Shown: positions 24,328-34,320 of the stretch, one piece after another
Numbering within the stretch: position 1 is the first letter of the stretch
Layout: each line of letters begins with the position of its first letter
Assembly (NCBI RefSeq): GCF_030409805.1
Contig: NZ_JAUFQP010000007.1
Span: forward strand, 682,001-746,000
Origin: Algibacter miyuki
Lineage (GTDB): Bacteria > Bacteroidota > Bacteroidia > Flavobacteriales > Flavobacteriaceae
DNA: 64,000 bases
Direction: 5' to 3'
The notes under the pieces: generated by a model
Seen by the model: only the letters and a program-made list of their open reading frames with translations
What the model was told of the DNA's origin: nothing
Databases searched by the model: none
Program-made: the position numbers and the translations under genes

Positions 24328-26523
24328 TTAAGAAATAACGGCTTTTAAACGTTTTCCAAAATCGAATAATGCTTTTATTTCTTTCATGCCTGCCAAGCGT
24401 TGTCTACCAAAAACAAGTAGTGCAGAGCCGTTAGATTCAACGTGATAGTATGGATTGCTTTCGAAAAAGTGCGTGATATCATCATCAAAAAAGGCACTAA
24501 TTTCGGTAACATTCTCTCCTAAAAGATAGAAACGATCCGAGAAATCGTCATGGTTTTCAATATCAATATCTTTCATACCAGCAAGGGCCGATACTTTTTC
24601 TAAAAAACCTTCTTTATCTAAAGTAAATTCTGGAATTTGTTTATCTAAGTTAATATAAAGCATGGTTTTTCTAATCACTTCTTTGGCTATAAATTCTCCT
24701 TCGGAAAATTCAATATCAAAAAGTTTCATCCTTTTATCCTTATGCGATAATTTATTATAAACATGATCGATGTGTTTGGTATTGAAAAATTTGAAGTTAT
24801 TTAAGAATGATACCTCTTTTTCATGTTCAGCACTGTAATTATAATCATAATCGGCAGCTAAAGTTTCCATACTAGTTTGACGCCTAGTAAGGTTGTTTTT
24901 AATAATTTTTGGCACCGGAAGCATACGGCGTAAAGCGAAAGGGTGTTTAGAGTCGGTATCATGCATATCTAAACCAATAACATCAAAATGACCGCCGCGT
25001 TTTTTAAACAATTCTCGGTAATTATTCATGTTCTCCATTACGGTATGATCTACAAATTTACAGAGTGAAAAATCAACAATAATATCCTGGTTTTCGGGCA
25101 CGTTATCTAGTTGCTCTTTAAGTTTGTAATAATTTAAAAAGCTACAAAAATGCTTTACACTAACGTAATAGTTATGCTGCTCTCCAGTTTCTTGATACAT
25201 TAAAACATTTGGTTTTAGTAGGTTTCTAATAAACAAACTAGCACTTTTATTAATGATAATATGAATGATTAATGTGGTAATGACTCCAGAAATAATTCCT
25301 GAAATAAGTCCAATTTTTAAGGTAATAATTAAAGTGACAAAAAATATAATGAGTTGCTCTTTTCCTATAGAAAATATTTTGGTTATTACATTTGGTGAGG
25401 CCAATTTATAGCCTGTATATACCAAAATAGCCATTAAAGCGGGTAACGGAATACGTGTGAGTTGCGTACTAAAAAGCACAATAAATAAGACCAAGAAAAA
25501 GGCATGGAAAAAATTTGACGATCGGTTGGTGGCACCATTGTTAACATTTACCGAGCTTCGTGCAATTACGGTAACCACATTTAAACCGCCTAAAAAACCA
25601 CTACCTATGGTGGCTAAACCTAAAGCTTTTAAATCTCGGTTAACATTGGAACGTCTTTTTTCAGGGTCCAATTTATCTACGGCTTTTATACTTAAAAGTG
25701 ATTCTATACTTGCAATAAGTGTAAGCGCCAAAACGCTTGCCCAAAAAGAGAAACTCCATATACCATTAAAATTTGGTGTTGGAATTTCCGCAATAATATT
25801 TTGAATACTCGGTATGCCCGAAATCATGTATTCCTTGGCAATAGGGTTGGGCTCGTGCAAACCAATTTCGAAATAATAACTAAATGCAATGGATAAAATA
25901 ACAATCCACATAGGAGCAGGAATAAGCTGTAAATATTTATTTCTAATTTTTGAATAAAAGAGCATAATAGCCAAACTTAGTACACCGGCTAAAGCGGCAA
26001 AAACAAGGCCTTTACTTTCGTAATGTAACGCATCGTTTATGGTAAATGGAATTTCTAGAAGATAATCTATGGTGTCTTCGCGCTTTATTTTATGCGCAAA
26101 CATAATATGGAATTGTTTTCCTAAAATAATAAGCCCAATAGCAGCTAACATGCCTTGAATGGCGGACGATGGGAAAAAATTAGCTAAAGCACCCATGCGT
26201 AAAAACCCAAGTCCCATTAAAAGTACGCCCGAAAAGACAATGGCCATATAGGCGTCTTGCAACCCTAGCGTGGTTATGGCAACTAAAATAACACCAACTA
26301 AACCATTTCCGGGGCCTACAATGGTAACATTGCTTCCCCCTAAAATAGAAACGGTTATACCACCAATAACGGCGGCGATAATTCCTGAAATTGGCGGCGC
26401 ATCACTGGCCATGGCAAGTCCTAAACCTAATGGTAGCGCAATAAGGCTAACCACAAAGCCAGAGAATATATTTTTAGGTAAGGTTTTTAAAAAATCTTTT
26501 ATGTTGTTTTTTTTCTGAATCAT
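24328..26523 (-). CDS. SulP family anion transporter with STAS and extra C-terminal domain
   Basis: A 731-residue inner-membrane anion transporter. About ten to twelve membrane segments occupy residues 15-430, starting with NIFSGFVVSLIALPLGLGLA and including GGLNVVTVIARSSVNVNNGA. A STAS domain (about 440-560; VDFSLCKFVDHTVMENM) follows. The protein then runs on for some 170 residues (SEGEFIAKEVIRKTMLYINL, LVFGRQRLAGMKEIKALFDF) in a further soluble domain not part of standard SulP. SulP proteins move sulfate, bicarbonate or other anions. Its ATG overlaps the TGA of the universal stress protein gene (ATGA), so the two are translationally coupled, and a cation/proton antiporter is divergent from them. 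Bicarbonate is a plausible substrate, not shown. Confidence 0.9.
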   Translation of the reverse strand: MIQKKNNIKDFLKTLPKNIFSGFVVSLIALPLGLGLAMASDAPPISGIIAAVIGGITVSILGGSNVTIVGPGNGLVGVILVAITTLGLQDAYMAIVFSGVLLMGLGFLRMGALANFFPSSAIQGMLAAIGLIILGKQFHIMFAHKIKREDTIDYLLEIPFTINDALHYESKGLVFAALAGVLSLAIMLFYSKIRNKYLQLIPAPMWIVILSIAFSYYFEIGLHEPNPIAKEYMISGIPSIQNIIAEIPTPNFNGIWSFSFWASVLALTLIASIESLLSIKAVDKLDPEKRRSNVNRDLKALGLATIGSGFLGGLNVVTVIARSSVNVNNGATNRSSNFFHAFFLVLFIVLFSTQLTRIPLPALMAILVYTGYKLASPNVITKIFSIGKEQLIIFFVTLIITLKIGLISGIISGVITTLIIHIIINKSASLFIRNLLKPNVLMYQETGEQHNYYVSVKHFCSFLNYYKLKEQLDNVPENQDIIVDFSLCKFVDHTVMENMNNYRELFKKRGGHFDVIGLDMHDTDSKHPFALRRMLPVPKIIKNNLTRRQTSMETLAADYDYNYSAEHEKEVSFLNNFKFFNTKHIDHVYNKLSHKDKRMKLFDIEFSEGEFIAKEVIRKTMLYINLDKQIPEFTLDKEGFLEKVSALAGMKDIDIENHDDFSDRFYLLGENVTEISAFFDDDITHFFESNPYYHVESNGSALLVFGRQRLAGMKEIKALFDFGKRLKAVIS

Positions 26524-27368
26524 TGTAAAATTAACACATCGGTTGGTAGTTCAGTTAAAATATGCTCAATATCATGTGGAAATAAGCGATCCCAAAACGT
26601 CATTTTGGTGGGTGCATTCATAATTAATAAATCGGCACGTGAAATTTGAGCATAATGACCGATGGAATACCCTTTTTGCCCAAAAATAGGCTGCAATTTT
26701 ATGTTTCTATCAATGGTGTGTTCTTTTGGAATATGACTTATAATTTCCTTTATTCTTGAGTTTTCGCGAAGTGTAATACGTTCTTTTATAATAGTTGCAC
26801 GGCGTAATGATTTATCATCGTCAACTTTTACAGTAATTTGATCTTCGTTTATTTCTTCAACAATAGTTATTTTTTTAGCGTTTAATTGGTTGGCCACGTA
26901 AAAAGCTGCCGTAATGGTGTTTTCTGTTTTCGGGTCTTTTAAACCATTAACCACAATATGTTGACAGGGCGATCTAACAACTGATGGTTTTATAAGTAAT
27001 AAAATAGAACAATTGGCTTGGCGTGTAATTTTTCGAGCAATAGAACCGACGTAATATTTTAAAAAGCGTTCACGCTGTACCGCACCAAGAATAAGTAAAT
27101 CTATTTTTTTTTCTTCCGAAGTAGATAAAATCACATCTACAGGGTTTCCGGTTTTAAATACAATTTCAAAGTTTAAATGGTCTTTTTCAAAGCTTGTTAG
27201 AAAATCGTGAAGTGTATTTGTTTTATCGTCAGAGGGTTCGCCGACATGAATTAAAAATAGTTTTGCATCAAAAAACACAGACAATCTAGCGGCCTCAAAA
27301 AGGTTCGCTTTTAGGTTTGGTGAAAATGCTACACCAATTCCAATACTTTTAAAAGGCTTTAAACTCAC
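26520..27368 (-). CDS. Two-domain universal stress protein
   Basis: A 282-residue protein made of two Usp domains. The first (1-140) has the opening strand SIGIGVAFSPN, a KTGNPVDVILSTSEEKKIDL segment and the nucleotide-loop-like LILGAVQRERFLKYYVGSIARKI. The second (about 145-282) ends with LLIMNAPTKMTFWDRLFPHDIEHILTELPTDVLIL. The start is GTG at 27368, as no ATG is available. It overlaps the SulP gene by 4 bases, so it may bind ATP or another ligand and regulate the transporter; that role is inferred from coupling alone. Confidence 0.88.
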   Translation of the reverse strand: MSLKPFKSIGIGVAFSPNLKANLFEAARLSVFFDAKLFLIHVGEPSDDKTNTLHDFLTSFEKDHLNFEIVFKTGNPVDVILSTSEEKKIDLLILGAVQRERFLKYYVGSIARKITRQANCSILLLIKPSVVRSPCQHIVVNGLKDPKTENTITAAFYVANQLNAKKITIVEEINEDQITVKVDDDKSLRRATIIKERITLRENSRIKEIISHIPKEHTIDRNIKLQPIFGQKGYSIGHYAQISRADLLIMNAPTKMTFWDRLFPHDIEHILTELPTDVLILQ

Positions 27369-27469
27369 GGGTTTTGCTATTTTTTACTCAAAGTTGAAAG
27401 ATAACATTTTTTAAAAACAACAAGTCGTCTGTTTTACTTAAATTAGTCTTTTTTTATAGAATATTATAT

Positions 27470-29305
27470 ATGATAGAACTAGCAGGAATAATAATTTTAG
27501 GCATTTTAGCACAATGGGTAGCATGGAAATTTAAAATTCCGGCTATTTTACCGCTTATTTTAATAGGTTTATTAGTAGGGCCTATTGCCGCCGAATTTTT
27601 AAGTGAGGATGGAAGTAAATGGATAGAACCTATATGGAATGGCACCAAAGGTTTATTTCCTGGAGAAAGTTTATTTTATTTCGTGTCTTTGGCTATTAGT
27701 GTTATTTTATTTGAGGGCGGACTGACTTTAAAATTTAGCGAAATTAAAAATGTAGGTCCTGTAATTACAAAATTAATTACCATAGGATCGGCAATTACGT
27801 TTTTTGGAGCAGCCTTGGCGGCTCATTACGTTTTCCTTTTAAGCTGGCAAATTTCATATTTATTTTCGGCATTAATTATTGTAACGGGACCAACGGTGAT
27901 TACACCTATTTTAAGAAATATTCCGATGAAAAAAGATGTATCGGCCGTTTTAAAATGGGAAGGGATTTTAATAGATCCTATTGGTGCGTTAGTTGCCGTA
28001 TTGGTTTTCGAATTTATAAGTGTAGATGCTGGAGGTGAGTTCACTAAAACGGCTTTAATTGAATTTGGTAAAATTGTACTTTTCGGTTTTACTTTTGGTT
28101 TTACTTTTGCTCACGCCATGAACTTTATAATTAATAGAAAGTTAGTGCCACATTATTTATTAAATGTGTTTGCTTTGGCTGCTGTACTTGGTGTTTTTGT
28201 ACTGTCTGATACTTTTGCACACGAGTCTGGTTTACTTGCCGTAGTGGTTATGGGTATGGTTCTAGGGAATTCTAATTCGCCTTATTTAAAAGAATTACTG
28301 TATTTTAAAGAATCGCTAAGCGTACTATTAATTTCAATTTTATTTATTCTATTGGCGGCCAATATTAATGTGTCTGATTTAATGCTGATTTACGATTGGA
28401 AAACAGTTGGACTTTTTGCCATCATTGTTTTTGTTATTCGACCAATTGGAGTTTTTATGAGTACACAAGGGTCTTCTTTAAAATTTAATGAACGCGTATT
28501 TATAAGTTGGGTTGGTCCACGTGGAATTGTTGCTGCAGGTATTGCCTCTTTATTTGGTTTGAAATTAGCTAAAGAAGGTATTTCGGGAGCCGAATATATC
28601 ACACCTTTAGTGTTTATGATTGTTTTAGGAACGGTTTTATTAAACGCCACAACAGCGCGATTATTTGCTAAAATGGTTGGGGTTTTCTTGAAAAAATCTG
28701 AAGGTATTTTAATTATTGGAGGTTCTAAAGTATCCCGATTATTAGGTCGTTATTTAGAAAAAAGTGGAAGGCATGTGGTAATTATTGATAGTAATGAACG
28801 TAACATCCAAAAGGCAAAAGAGTATGGATTGGAAGCTATGAGTGCTAATATTTATTCCGATTCGTTAATGGATAATATTGAATTGAATGATGTTGGTTAT
28901 ATTATGGCACTTACCGGAAATTCGGATATAAACAAGTTTGCTATTGATAAATTTAGCAAACAGTTTGGTGAAAATGGCGCGTTTAGATTGGTTACTAACG
29001 AAGAAATGCTCGATTCTGGAAACAATCCGAAAGAAGGTTTATTTAGTCATACCGACGATTTTACAAGGTTATTGGAAGTGACTCGTAAACATCCTTCTAT
29101 TCAAGAAATAGCTTTAGAAGATGATGCGCATTACCAAAGTTTAATAAAAATCACCGAACAAGATGAAGATATTATTCCTTTGTTTATAAAGGATAATGAA
29201 GGAGAATTACATATTCTTTCTGCTAATAATTTATCGGTTGGAACTATCGAAAAAGGATTTCAATTGGTGTATTTAGGAAAAGTTTTCGGAATGGAGAAGG
29301 AGTAA
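27470..29305 (+). CDS. Cation/proton antiporter with TrkA-N domain
   Basis: A 611-residue membrane protein. The membrane part (about 1-400) has 12-13 helices, beginning LAGIIILGILAQWVAWKFKI, with VTGPTVITPILRNIP and WEGILIDPIGALVAVLVFE typical of CPA1/NhaP-type antiporters (the paired Asp site is LIDPIGA). A cytosolic NAD-binding TrkA-N domain follows at about 405-530 with the Rossmann GGSKVSRLLGRYLEKSGRHV motif. The tail ends in a small beta domain. It would exchange Na or K for protons, gated by nucleotide. It is divergent from the Usp/SulP genes across about 100 bases, and a joint ion or pH function is likely. Confidence 0.92.
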   Translation: MIELAGIIILGILAQWVAWKFKIPAILPLILIGLLVGPIAAEFLSEDGSKWIEPIWNGTKGLFPGESLFYFVSLAISVILFEGGLTLKFSEIKNVGPVITKLITIGSAITFFGAALAAHYVFLLSWQISYLFSALIIVTGPTVITPILRNIPMKKDVSAVLKWEGILIDPIGALVAVLVFEFISVDAGGEFTKTALIEFGKIVLFGFTFGFTFAHAMNFIINRKLVPHYLLNVFALAAVLGVFVLSDTFAHESGLLAVVVMGMVLGNSNSPYLKELLYFKESLSVLLISILFILLAANINVSDLMLIYDWKTVGLFAIIVFVIRPIGVFMSTQGSSLKFNERVFISWVGPRGIVAAGIASLFGLKLAKEGISGAEYITPLVFMIVLGTVLLNATTARLFAKMVGVFLKKSEGILIIGGSKVSRLLGRYLEKSGRHVVIIDSNERNIQKAKEYGLEAMSANIYSDSLMDNIELNDVGYIMALTGNSDINKFAIDKFSKQFGENGAFRLVTNEEMLDSGNNPKEGLFSHTDDFTRLLEVTRKHPSIQEIALEDDAHYQSLIKITEQDEDIIPLFIKDNEGELHILSANNLSVGTIEKGFQLVYLGKVFGMEKE

Positions 29306-29327
29306 ATAAATATTTATTTAAAGCATT

Positions 29328-29729
29328 TTACTTACTCAAATCCATTTCTATTCTAATTTCCGTAGGGTGTAAAAGTGCTAAATATATAATGATAAGGATA
29401 CCGAAAAGCACAAAATCTTTATTCAGAAATAAAATTAAAAACGCGGCACCTTCAAGTATAGCCCATCTAACTATAGATGCGGTTTGATATACGGCCATAT
29501 TAGCTTCTGGTTTTAAGGTTTTATCTGCGGCTTTTAACTGCGTTTTAAACATGAAATTACTAAAGATATAAGCGATTACAGGAATAAGCACATAAACGAT
29601 GTTAGATTGGCTTAAGGGCGGCATATTAAAACTTATCGTGGTAACATCTCCTACAAAAACATAAGCCATAACTAAACCTGCGCACAAAGCAAAATGTATC
29701 ATTTTAATCACTTTTAACTTCTCTTCCAT
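29328..29729 (-). CDS. Small membrane protein of unknown function
   Basis: A 133-residue protein with about four membrane helices: MIHFALCAGLVMAYVFVG, IVYVLIPVIAYIFSNFMF, WAILEGAAFLILFLN and FVLFGILIIIYLALLHP. The N-terminus is MEEKLKVIKM, and the C-terminus is charged (TEIRIEMDLSK). It resembles widespread hypothetical membrane proteins of flavobacteria, with no known role. It converges with the antiporter gene, its stop lying 22 bases from the antiporter stop. Confidence 0.75.
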   Translation of the reverse strand: MEEKLKVIKMIHFALCAGLVMAYVFVGDVTTISFNMPPLSQSNIVYVLIPVIAYIFSNFMFKTQLKAADKTLKPEANMAVYQTASIVRWAILEGAAFLILFLNKDFVLFGILIIIYLALLHPTEIRIEMDLSK

Positions 29730-29981
29730 AGCGCTTTATATTTTTAAAAGAATATTGTTGGTAAGCAAATTTAAACATTTTTTCTACAGAGTAAAAGATG
29801 ATTTCCATATGGATGATGATTGTTATTCTGAATATATCATACTTAAAACCGAAAAAATAATTGAACTGAATATTCCTTCGTATAGGCCAGGTAGTTAATG
29901 TTTAAAAAAATAAAAATAAAAAGTTTAAAGTTGAGAAAAATTAATTAGATTTATATATACATAACTTATCAAGTTGCAAAA

Positions 29982-31208
29982 ATGATGAAACCATTATTTT
30001 TTGTTTTAAGTATTTTCTTTTTAGTGGCATGCTCAACTATTAAAACGGTAAGTTTTGATAATGTTGTTGATACCACTACAAAACCTATTGATGTTCAAAT
30101 AAAACAAACCTATCAATTGGAAGATAGTGATGTTTATGCAAGTAATCAATTTGATGGCGCACGCTTGAACGGGTTTAAAAAACTAAACGATTCAACAGCT
30201 TTTGTAATAATCTCACCCGAAAACACACCTATTAACAATAGTGCTTATTACGCTTTTAATACATGGTCTAGCAAACCGAAACCTTTTTATTTTACTTTTA
30301 AATACCCAAAAGGTTACAAACATAGATACATTCCTAAACTAAAAATAGATGGAACTTGGCGCATTATTGATACTGAAAATGTTTTTCAAGAAGATTCTAT
30401 AGTTACCGTAAAACTCAATTTAACCAAAACACCAATAACTGTTGCTGCTCAAGTAATAGAATCATCGAAGGATGTTAAGTCTTGGTACACAACATTAATT
30501 AAAGACAAAGAAAACGTTGTTAAATATGAGGTTTTCGGAAAATCGGCTTTAGGGAAAGATTTACCTGTGCTGAATATGGGTACAGGAAATCTAAAAGGGA
30601 AAGATGTTATTGTGCTTTTAACTAGACAGCATCCACCAGAGGTAACTGGGTATTATGCTTTTCAGAAGTTTTTGGAAACTGTTTTAAATAATTCTTCATT
30701 ATCAAAAGCATTTTTAAGTAAATACCATGTTTTAGCATTTCCAATAATGAATCCTGATGGAGTCGATTTAGGGCAGTGGCGGCATAATGCAAATGGGGTA
30801 GATACCAATAGGGATTGGGCGGTTTACAATCAACCAGAAATAAAACAAGCGGTTAAATATATTCAAAAAGTTTTAAATAGGAATGATTCCAAAATCGTTT
30901 TAGGAATAGATTTTCATTCCACTTGGGAAGACGTATTTTATACAAATAAATTAAGAGAGGGCACTACATACCCTAATTTTATTTCAGATTGGTTTAAAGC
31001 TTTAGAAGCTAATATACCTAATTATAAAGTTAATGAAGCCGCCGGAAATAGTACAAAACCGGTTTCAAAAGGCTGGTTTTTATATGGCCATAATGCTGTT
31101 GGAATAACTTATGAGATAGGAGATCACACTCCAAAAGAGACTATTGCATTGATAGGGCGGGTTTCTGCCGAACAAATGATGAACATTTTAACTAACTCAA
31201 ACAATTAA
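29982..31208 (+). CDS. M14 family zinc carboxypeptidase-like lipoprotein
   Basis: A 408-residue exported metallopeptidase. Leader LFFVLSIFFLVACST is a lipobox with Cys at about 17. After a beta domain (about 20-160), the M14 domain shows the zinc site RQHPPE (about 215-220), the third ligand His in DFHSTWED (about 311), substrate contacts PIMNPDGVDLGQWRHNANGVDTNRDW, and the catalytic Glu in YEIGDHTP (about 379). It would release C-terminal residues from peptides at the surface or in the periplasm. It is 15 bases from a susC-type gene and leads a four-gene locus, which suggests the locus takes up peptides. Confidence 0.92.
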   Translation: MMKPLFFVLSIFFLVACSTIKTVSFDNVVDTTTKPIDVQIKQTYQLEDSDVYASNQFDGARLNGFKKLNDSTAFVIISPENTPINNSAYYAFNTWSSKPKPFYFTFKYPKGYKHRYIPKLKIDGTWRIIDTENVFQEDSIVTVKLNLTKTPITVAAQVIESSKDVKSWYTTLIKDKENVVKYEVFGKSALGKDLPVLNMGTGNLKGKDVIVLLTRQHPPEVTGYYAFQKFLETVLNNSSLSKAFLSKYHVLAFPIMNPDGVDLGQWRHNANGVDTNRDWAVYNQPEIKQAVKYIQKVLNRNDSKIVLGIDFHSTWEDVFYTNKLREGTTYPNFISDWFKALEANIPNYKVNEAAGNSTKPVSKGWFLYGHNAVGITYEIGDHTPKETIALIGRVSAEQMMNILTNSNN

Positions 31209-31223
31209 TTTAAACAAAAACGT

Positions 31224-34200
31224 ATGAACAAAAAATTACTTTTTTTTGTGCTTGTTTTTATGCTGTCTAGTAGTGCATGTATCTATGCTCAAAAAACAGT
31301 TACAGGTACTGTAAGCGATAACAATGGGTTGCCTTTGCCTGGCGTCAACCTGGTAATTAAAGGTACTGTTAATGGAGCCTCAACAGATTTTGACGGAAAT
31401 TATAGTATAAGTACCCAAACAGTAACCGATGTATTGGTAATTAGTTATGTGGGCTATAAAACACAGGAAATATCAGTGGGCAATCAATCCGTGATTAATG
31501 TCGCTTTACAAGAAGATACGGAAGCATTGTCTGAAGTAGTGATTACAGCACAAGGTATTAAAAAATCTAAAAAAGCCTTAGGTTACGCGATTACCACTTT
31601 AGATAGTGAAGATGTAGAACAACGTCCAGAAGCAGATTTAGCAAGAACACTACAAGGTAAAATTGCGGGTGTTAATATTTCTGCTGTAAATGGAGAAACC
31701 GGCGGAGGTACTAGTATTAGAATACGTTCGTCCTTATCTATTAATCAATCAAATGCACCTTTAATAGTGGTTAATGGTGTGCCTTTCTCTGGACTTATGG
31801 GGGATCTAGATGCTAATGATATTAAAAGCATGAGCGTTCTTAAAGGTTTAAACGCTTCTGTGTTATACGGTAGTGAAGGTCGAAATGGTGTGATTCTTAT
31901 TGAAACTAAAAGTGGTGCCGCTGTTGTGGGAGAAAAATCGTTTAAAGCTACTGTATCAACTACCACTTATGTTAACCAAGTGGCTAACTTACCAGAGTAT
32001 CAAAATAAATATGGTGCTGGGTCTGAGTTTGGTTATGTTGGTGGAAACTTAGGAAACTGGGGACCTGCATTTACAGAATTAGATGAAGTACCACATCCGT
32101 ACGCTATTTATGGTGATATTTTTCCTGAATATAAGGATAAAATGATTCCTTATGAGGCTTCACCAAATAACGTAAAAGACTTTTTCAATACAGGACGAGG
32201 TACTATTACTTCTGCAAACATAAGTTCTACCCAAGAAAAAACCGCTTTTAATATGTCTGTAGGGTATACCGATGAACAAGGTATTATTGGTAATAATGAT
32301 TTAAAACGTTTTAACTTAGGTATTGGAGGGCAAATTAAATTAACAGATAATTTCAATGTGTCAGCAACCTTAAATTATTCTACCAGAAAGGTAAATAGGT
32401 TACAAGCAGATGAAATTTTTAATTTATTAACATTCATTCCTAGAGATCTTGATTTAATAAACTTGCCGTATCAACACCCACAAACAGGAGCTTCTATTTA
32501 TTATAGATCTAGTGAAAATCCTTTATGGGTTATGAATAACACAGGCTTGTATGATGATGTGGTTCGTGTATTTGGTACTATAAATGCTAAATATAATTTT
32601 ACTGATAAATTAAGTTTATCATACCGCGCTGGTGTTGATAACGATTCACAAGATGAATTTGATTATTCTAACAAGGGTGGATTTGGAGATAATGAATTCG
32701 GGTTTCTTGATTTAGATTATGATAAAGCCGTTACCGTAGATCAAAGCATTATTTTAGCCTTAAACAATCTTAAAATAGGAGAACATATTGGGTTAGATTC
32801 ACAAATAGGTATCAATTCAAAATTTTTAAAAGGAAAATCTCACAGTTCTAATTCTTCTGATCAGATTGTGTTTGGCTTTCAAAATCCTAGAAATTATAGA
32901 ACCACTCAAGCATCATATTCTGATTATAACGAAAATTTAGCAGGTGCTTTTGGTCAATTCGAATTTAGTTATGATAGTTTTTTCTATTTAACGTTATCTG
33001 GAAGAAACGACTGGGGATCTACCGTAGAAAAAGAAAACCAATCATTATTTTATCCAGGGGCTTCTTTTTCATTCATTCCTACTTCTGCATTTAATTTAAA
33101 TTCAAAAGTCTTAAATTATTTAAAACTAAGAGGTGCTTATGGTACGTCTTCTGGATTTCCGTCAAGATTTAAAACAAGACAAACTTTGGATACAAACCCA
33201 AGACGTTTTGTAGATGCAAATGGACAAGTGTTAGTTACAAATAGTTCTGATGATGAATATGCAAACCCAGACTTAAGTCCGGAGTTACACCGAGAATTTG
33301 AGCTAGGTATAGAAGCGAGATTGTTTAATAATAGAGTTAATTTAGAAGCATCTGCTTTTAAACGTATTTCTGAAGATCAGATTTTAGAAGCAAGTCTAGC
33401 TCCGGAAACGGGTTATACTTCAACAACTATTAATGCTGGTAGAATTGATACTAAAGGTTTAGAAATTGATTTAGGAATCGATGTGATTAAAACAAATAAT
33501 TTCAATTGGAATTTCAGAAACCTTTTTACAGCTTATGAATCTTTAGTTGTTTCACTTCCGCAAAGCGAACTTGAATTAAGTATAAATGGAGAAGGTAGAG
33601 GTCGTTTTGCTATTGAAGGACAACCTTTTGGTGTAATGAAAGGAAGCTACGCACTTAGAGATGATGAAGGTAATTTTTTAATAAATCCAGATATTGGCGA
33701 ACTTTATATTAGTAGTGAGCAAGGAAAGGAAGATATTATCATAGGTGATCCAACACCAGATTGGACACTAACAACCATTAATAGCTTTAGTTATAAAAAC
33801 TTCAACTTATCGGCGCAATTTGAATATACTCATGGTGGTGATATTCTTGGTTTAGGCGTTCAAGATTTATTAGAAAGAGGAGTTACTAGAGATACAGAAA
33901 ATAGAGAAGGTTCTTTTATAGTACCTGGTGTTTATGGCGATCCTGTTACAGGCACAGCTTTGTTAGATGTAAATGGTGATAAAATTCCAAATACTATACA
34001 GCAAAACGCGCAAAGAACCGTGTTTTCAAATTATTATAATGCAGATGAATTAAGTGTTTTTGATGGGTCTGTACTGAGATTACGTGAAATAGCATTGGGC
34101 TATACTTTTCATAAGGCAACAAATTCAAAAATACCTTTTGAAACGATGACGCTTACTTTAAGTGGAAGAAATTTATGGTTTAATGCACCAGATTTTCCTA

Positions 34201-34298
34201 AGTATTCAAACTACGATCCAGAAAACGACAACGGTTTAGGAGATCAAACCGTTCCAACTACAAAAAGGTTTGCATTAGGCTTTGCTGTTACTTTTTAA
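31224..34298 (+). CDS. SusC/RagA-type TonB-dependent outer-membrane transporter (locus 1)
   Basis: A 1,024-residue outer-membrane channel. Signal peptide to about residue 22 (SSACIYAQ), then a carboxypeptidase-regulatory-like domain (KTVTGTVSDNNGLPLPGVNL), then a short TonB-box-like stretch (EVVITAQGIKKSKKALGY), the plug (GKIAGVNISAVNGETGGGTS, PLIVVNGVPFSG) and the 22-strand barrel, ending with GFAVTF and a terminal Phe. The downstream neighbour is its SusD-type lipoprotein lid. With a carboxypeptidase gene in front, peptides are the most likely cargo (RagA-like), although a glycan cargo cannot be excluded. Confidence 0.95.
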   Translation: MNKKLLFFVLVFMLSSSACIYAQKTVTGTVSDNNGLPLPGVNLVIKGTVNGASTDFDGNYSISTQTVTDVLVISYVGYKTQEISVGNQSVINVALQEDTEALSEVVITAQGIKKSKKALGYAITTLDSEDVEQRPEADLARTLQGKIAGVNISAVNGETGGGTSIRIRSSLSINQSNAPLIVVNGVPFSGLMGDLDANDIKSMSVLKGLNASVLYGSEGRNGVILIETKSGAAVVGEKSFKATVSTTTYVNQVANLPEYQNKYGAGSEFGYVGGNLGNWGPAFTELDEVPHPYAIYGDIFPEYKDKMIPYEASPNNVKDFFNTGRGTITSANISSTQEKTAFNMSVGYTDEQGIIGNNDLKRFNLGIGGQIKLTDNFNVSATLNYSTRKVNRLQADEIFNLLTFIPRDLDLINLPYQHPQTGASIYYRSSENPLWVMNNTGLYDDVVRVFGTINAKYNFTDKLSLSYRAGVDNDSQDEFDYSNKGGFGDNEFGFLDLDYDKAVTVDQSIILALNNLKIGEHIGLDSQIGINSKFLKGKSHSSNSSDQIVFGFQNPRNYRTTQASYSDYNENLAGAFGQFEFSYDSFFYLTLSGRNDWGSTVEKENQSLFYPGASFSFIPTSAFNLNSKVLNYLKLRGAYGTSSGFPSRFKTRQTLDTNPRRFVDANGQVLVTNSSDDEYANPDLSPELHREFELGIEARLFNNRVNLEASAFKRISEDQILEASLAPETGYTSTTINAGRIDTKGLEIDLGIDVIKTNNFNWNFRNLFTAYESLVVSLPQSELELSINGEGRGRFAIEGQPFGVMKGSYALRDDEGNFLINPDIGELYISSEQGKEDIIIGDPTPDWTLTTINSFSYKNFNLSAQFEYTHGGDILGLGVQDLLERGVTRDTENREGSFIVPGVYGDPVTGTALLDVNGDKIPNTIQQNAQRTVFSNYYNADELSVFDGSVLRLREIALGYTFHKATNSKIPFETMTLTLSGRNLWFNAPDFPKYSNYDPENDNGLGDQTVPTTKRFALGFAVTF

Positions 34299-34320
34299 TT
34301 CATATATAAAATTTATAAAA

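Noticed and set aside
34282..34320. Longer N-terminus for the locus 1 SusD from an upstream CTG-type start
   Set aside because: It would overlap susC and spoil the lipoprotein signal; the ATG at 34321 gives a normal leader and lipobox.
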